Below are positions 60,388-64,000 of a stretch of DNA of 64,000 bases, piece after piece. Every line of letters begins with the position of its first letter. Position 1 is the stretch's first letter. The stretch comes from Polytrichum commune. Lineage: Eukaryota > Streptophyta > Polytrichopsida > Polytrichales > Polytrichaceae. The stretch lies in NCBI GenBank assembly GCA_950295325.1, contig OX485803.1, forward strand, positions 24,368,001 through 24,432,000, in the 5' to 3' direction. The notes beneath the pieces are model-generated. The model made no database searches, was not told where the DNA came from, and was given only the letters and a program-made list of their open reading frames with translations. The translations under genes and the position numbers were made by a program.

Positions 60388-61575
60388 TTGTATGGCCTTG
60401 ATTTAGATTTGCTAATCATCTTGTATTTGGTTTATATATGTAGGAGAATTGGTTTAACCATAAAATATAATCATTGAAACATGTCCACCTTATGCAATGT
60501 AGAACACCTTATATAACAAAGGATTAACTTCAAACATATATACATATCGTACATTGAGCGTGGGGCTTGCCTAAGCGAGCAACACATGGTAGTTGTACTA
60601 TCAAATATGTTAGAGAACTATAAGAATAATAAGCATGGCCTCCATGACTTATCCTGTACAGTCCACCCTCTATAAATGTTAGGCTCTGGAGTAAAATTCT
60701 CCTAACATTTATAGTGAGTTAACATTGTAACAGTTATAAAGGGATATTTTTGAATGCTTAACAAATATAAATTCATTACAATTATGGAGGGAGAGTTTTG
60801 CAAAATTATCATATACAAAATATGTGTATCAAATCAATCTTTTATTTTTATGAAACAAAATAAGAATCAATATAGACCAGATGAATAATTTGATCACAAA
60901 AGTCAAATTTGGTGGCTTTTGCCACTTTGAAAGGTTGTGAGTCAATGTAATGGATGTCATCACACAGTATTGGATGTATTTTGTAGGTTAACATTTATAA
61001 GTGGCAAATTAACAAAGAGGGGAGTAAATTATTGTTAACATTTAACATAGTTAACATTCTAGTTAGCAATATGAGGGGAATACGATTTTGTTAACAAATA
61101 TAATGAGTTAACGTTTATAAGTGTAACATTTATCGAGGGTGGACTGTAACAGCAAGTATCCCAGGCCACCTTCACTAGTTGCCACGTCCCAATGATTGCA
61201 AGATCATGTGCGTGGGTTGGTGATGAATAGTGTGGACCACACTAATATAATAGTTTACACATTAACTAATAATGTTGCCAATTCTTTATCCATAGGCACA
61301 ACTGCCTAGTGTCGATATGACACATGCAAAACTCGTAAACGCTTATGTAGTGATCAAGAGTACAACTCTTGACCAAAATCCACGATCCATGGCTTTAAGT
61401 AATGTGGACCTTATGTGGTAACTCTTCTTAATTGGACACCTATATTTGAGCAGTAATTAACAAGGCTTGTAGTGAAGATTGCACACTAAGAATGACAATA
61501 CGCAGAGATGTAGCTATACATGTTACCCAAACAAATTTACTTCAAAAAACAAACAAAAAAAACAAACAAAACATG
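60388..61575 (+). repeat. Tandem duplication, copy 2 (with MITE)
   Basis: This matches copy 1 nearly base for base once the 488-bp element and one TA are removed. It ends in the same A/C-rich tail. The two copies are directly adjacent. No gene lies in either. Confidence 0.95.
60659..61146 (+). mobile_element. 488-bp Emigrant-like MITE with exact empty site
   Basis: It begins CAGTCCACCCTCTATAAAT and ends with the complement GAGGGTGGACTG, flanked by TA. Copy 1 of the surrounding duplication has a single TA at the corresponding place, which proves the boundaries and the two-base target. It is the same length as 21465-21952. Non-coding. Confidence 0.97.
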
Positions 61576-63055
61576 TGCAGAAATGTAGCCATACATGTTA
61601 CCCAAAAAGATGGTGTATCCTTCATTTTCTCGTTGTATGGTCTGACAATGATGCATCCCTTTTAGACACTTGGGTGCAAGGTTGATTTTTCACAAAGTTT
61701 TTGCCCGTCCACGTCCAAAAACCTTGAATTGAAAGCCAAAAAAAATTGCAACCCGTCTCAAAACCGGTTTGAAAATGAAAATACATGTCCCGCAAGAGGT
61801 ATAAATAAGTCTCTTACAATGTTGGTAAAGAATTAGAAAAAAAACAAAAAAACAAAAAAAATCGAAAGATGTCGACATGTGACTGGTTGCACTTGGAAAC
61901 AATAGGATCTTGACAAATTATGTCTTCAATGTTCGTCAGTTATCTGTCTTTTGCTGTCGATTCTCATCTTTCTAGTACACCCCATTCTAAATTTTGTGGT
62001 TGATGAATTAATGTATGCAGGTGAATCAAGCACTTCAAGATTGATATTTTGATTGGGTATTAGTGGTTTGATTGCATCATGCTTATATTCACATGTCATA
62101 TATGACATAATGTAACTGATATTTGTATCATTTATTTTTTTTGGAAAAAAATCAAACAATTTGTTATTTTTAGAACCCTTCCAAAGTGAATTTGACACGT
62201 CCAAAAACCGGTTCATTTTCTAAGAACCCGTCCACTTGAAATGTTTTTTTTATATGAACATGTCCCTGGACATGTTAGGGACCTTGTGAAAAATCACCAC
62301 TGCTTGGGTGCTCAAAAGTGAAGAGACAGAGAGAGCGAGAAGCTATTCAAGGTAAGATTTGAACCCTTAAAAGCCTGAGGGGTAAAGGATTTGGAGGATG
62401 TGTTGTGAAGTAACACTTCCAAGGGTTTCTTGAGTATAATCAAGAAAGAGAAATAATGAGACTCCATCAAAGGATCACATCTACAGAACACAAAAACTAA
62501 TTTTGGTCCTCCCATAACGAGCGTAGAAGTAAAAGCTTGCAGAATTCATCATGATTTCTCATTGCTTTGATAAGAAACTTGATAAGATTGGCTACATTAC
62601 GAATGATGTAGATTGAGGGAAAGTTGCAAGCGTAATATGATCTTGAGGTGACCAAGTTATCAAAATGTCTTTTGAGATGTGAGCACTTCATGAGGCACTG
62701 AAACAGAATAATTATACGTGAAAGGTTAAGATTGAGCTTTTGCAAGTGGTAGAAGTTTCCAGTAGCTACATCTTTGCAGTTTTTTTTTGGTTGTTGTTAA
62801 GAAACACATGTAGTTTTAGCAAGATCCAATGGTTTGAAATAAAGAGTCCCATTTTGGGATGTAGAGCCCATTGAGGGTTAAGAGTCCAGTGCATGTTCTT
62901 CCCCAAGAATCACCATCTGGCGTGCTTTGCGTGCACAATCGCAAGGATGGAGCAGAGGTCGAATGTTCTACACTTAGTCTTGCCATGCTGACTTTCATGA
63001 AAGATTTCTAACTCTAAATAATATAAGAGGTTGAAGAGCCTTGACTTCGGTGTGA
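61576..63055. other. Intergenic stretch left of the GH63 paralogue
   Basis: 61858-61915 resembles the tail of the EPVEFEE dispersed family ('gatgtcgacatgtgac.ggtt', 'ggaaacaataggatctt'). 62910-62985 is the block also found downstream of the first GH63 gene. Nothing else recognisable. Confidence 0.5.
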
Positions 63056-64000
63056 TCATTCTTTATGCTTTTGAGGTCCACTCATTTTGTGGCCGATTGC
63101 AATGGCAGCTGGTCGATCGAGCCAAGCTAAGCACATGGCGGCAGTCCATGAGAATTGATGCCCCCCGCATCCATCTCCGGTTATGGGATCGAAGTACTCT
63201 CGAAGCCCAGCTTTGCTCGTTAAGGCTTTTGAGTCCTCCTTGATGCGGTCAGCGAGCTCATCGTACCTACACGTGAGAAACAGTCAGCACATAACATCAC
63301 CTCGCCTCTGCTTCTTTCACCTCTTATTATCCCATAAATCTTTAGCGAGAGAAAATTCTATAGACGTGAGACATCATTGAAAAGATGACTACATATAGAG
63401 TCTAACAAAAACAACTAAATTTGACCTCCCGTCGCTCCCTCCCATCCTTTCTTCTAATTCTCTCCGCTCTCTCCCCTCTTACCTACCTTAACAGTTTCTT
63501 GGACCTTCCTTTGCCCTCATATACATGGTGTTCAAGTGAACTCAAGTTCAAACATTGTGATTACGTGATCCAAGAAGAATGAAAAGCCAAGGAAACATAA
63601 AAAAACTTGCAACTACTACTTGACACAAGAAATATTACTTTCACGTCCTTGGTTGTTCAATGCATCCTTCAGTTTAGTTTCGGTGGTCACAATTATCCAA
63701 GTAATGGTCAGATCACATATTGGGTCCCCAACCCCAATTCTTCTAGCCTGGTCTGTAGCTTTCATACCTCTCGTTGCTCATTCCTCGGTGCTAATTTAAT
63801 TTCTAATATGGGGCTCCCCCCAGTTTTGATCCCAAACGGAACCAGAGCCCGCATATTCTATTTATCTATCTCCGTCACACTCCAGAAGTATACTTTCTCC
63901 TACAAGAGTTCCTTTACAATGTGTGGCCCTTCATCACATCCACGCATATTCTCGAAGGGATTCATGTGAGAGGATTGAATGGTGTTCACGTTGTGTGATC
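63056..64000 (-). CDS. GH63 hydrolase paralogue, last exon; gene continues beyond the window
   Basis: The last exon (63266-63056, phase 2 start after a TGTAG acceptor) encodes 69 residues from the split Gly to the stop. It includes LREYFDPITGDGCGGHQFSW with the expected catalytic Glu. 58 of its first 67 residues equal the last exon of the gene at 9320-12879. Intron sequence follows to the window edge; the final bases resemble the DNA just before exon 6 of the first gene, so that exon should lie within roughly 50-100 bases past 64000. The reading frame of this exon is intact and its C-terminus is two residues longer. Whether the whole gene is functional cannot be seen. Confidence 0.88.

Noticed and set aside
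1-64000. tRNA and rRNA genes
   Set aside because: I saw no convincing A/B box pairs with a cloverleaf and no rRNA core sequence by eye; a dedicated scan could still find one.

Overview
The window is nuclear DNA of a land plant. It is AT-rich and repeat-rich. The two confident genes have GC-rich exons, GT-AG introns that can be joined in frame, and plant families: a type III polyketide synthase, and a GH63 hydrolase of the mannosylglycerate/glucosylglycerate type, which is known in plants mainly from Selaginella and other non-seed lineages. I therefore lean towards a seedless plant (lycophyte, bryophyte or fern), but the species cannot be fixed from sequence alone.

Genes. A three-exon chalcone synthase-like gene (5014-8276, +) encodes 413 residues with an intact Cys-His-Asn triad but altered pocket residues. 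It converges on a seven-exon GH63 gene (9320-12879, -) of 520 residues. A second copy of the last GH63 exon (63056-63266, -) sits at the right edge, so a paralogue continues beyond the window. No other intact host gene was found between 13 and 63 kb.

Mobile DNA. The roughly 50 kb between the GH63 copies is filled with transposon debris. It holds a decayed Copia retrotransposon with two LTRs (14015-19486), a pogo-type element with an open DDE domain (43174-44996), a broken PIF/Harbinger transposase (53690-54662) and a hAT dimerisation-domain fragment (37745-37960). There are also many short elements with terminal inverted repeats. These fall into a TTA/TAA-target group (PIF/Harbinger-like; 6640, 22193, 28514, 32461, 35149, 39828, 57023) and a TA-target group (pogo/Tc1-mariner-like; 21465, 30089, 41233, 46512, 48576, 56432, 60659). 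Several have an empty site in a duplicated copy inside this window, which fixes their boundaries.

Other structure. There is a six-unit array with a 230-bp period (32200-34225), interrupted by one element. Two tandem segmental duplications are present (34325-37316 and 59705-61575), as well as a three-unit 245-bp array (57990-58720) and tandem repeats inside two GH63 introns. A dispersed repeat family retains the same open peptide (around EPVEFEE) in at least six copies; I recognise no known family in it and regard it as the most promising unexplained feature.
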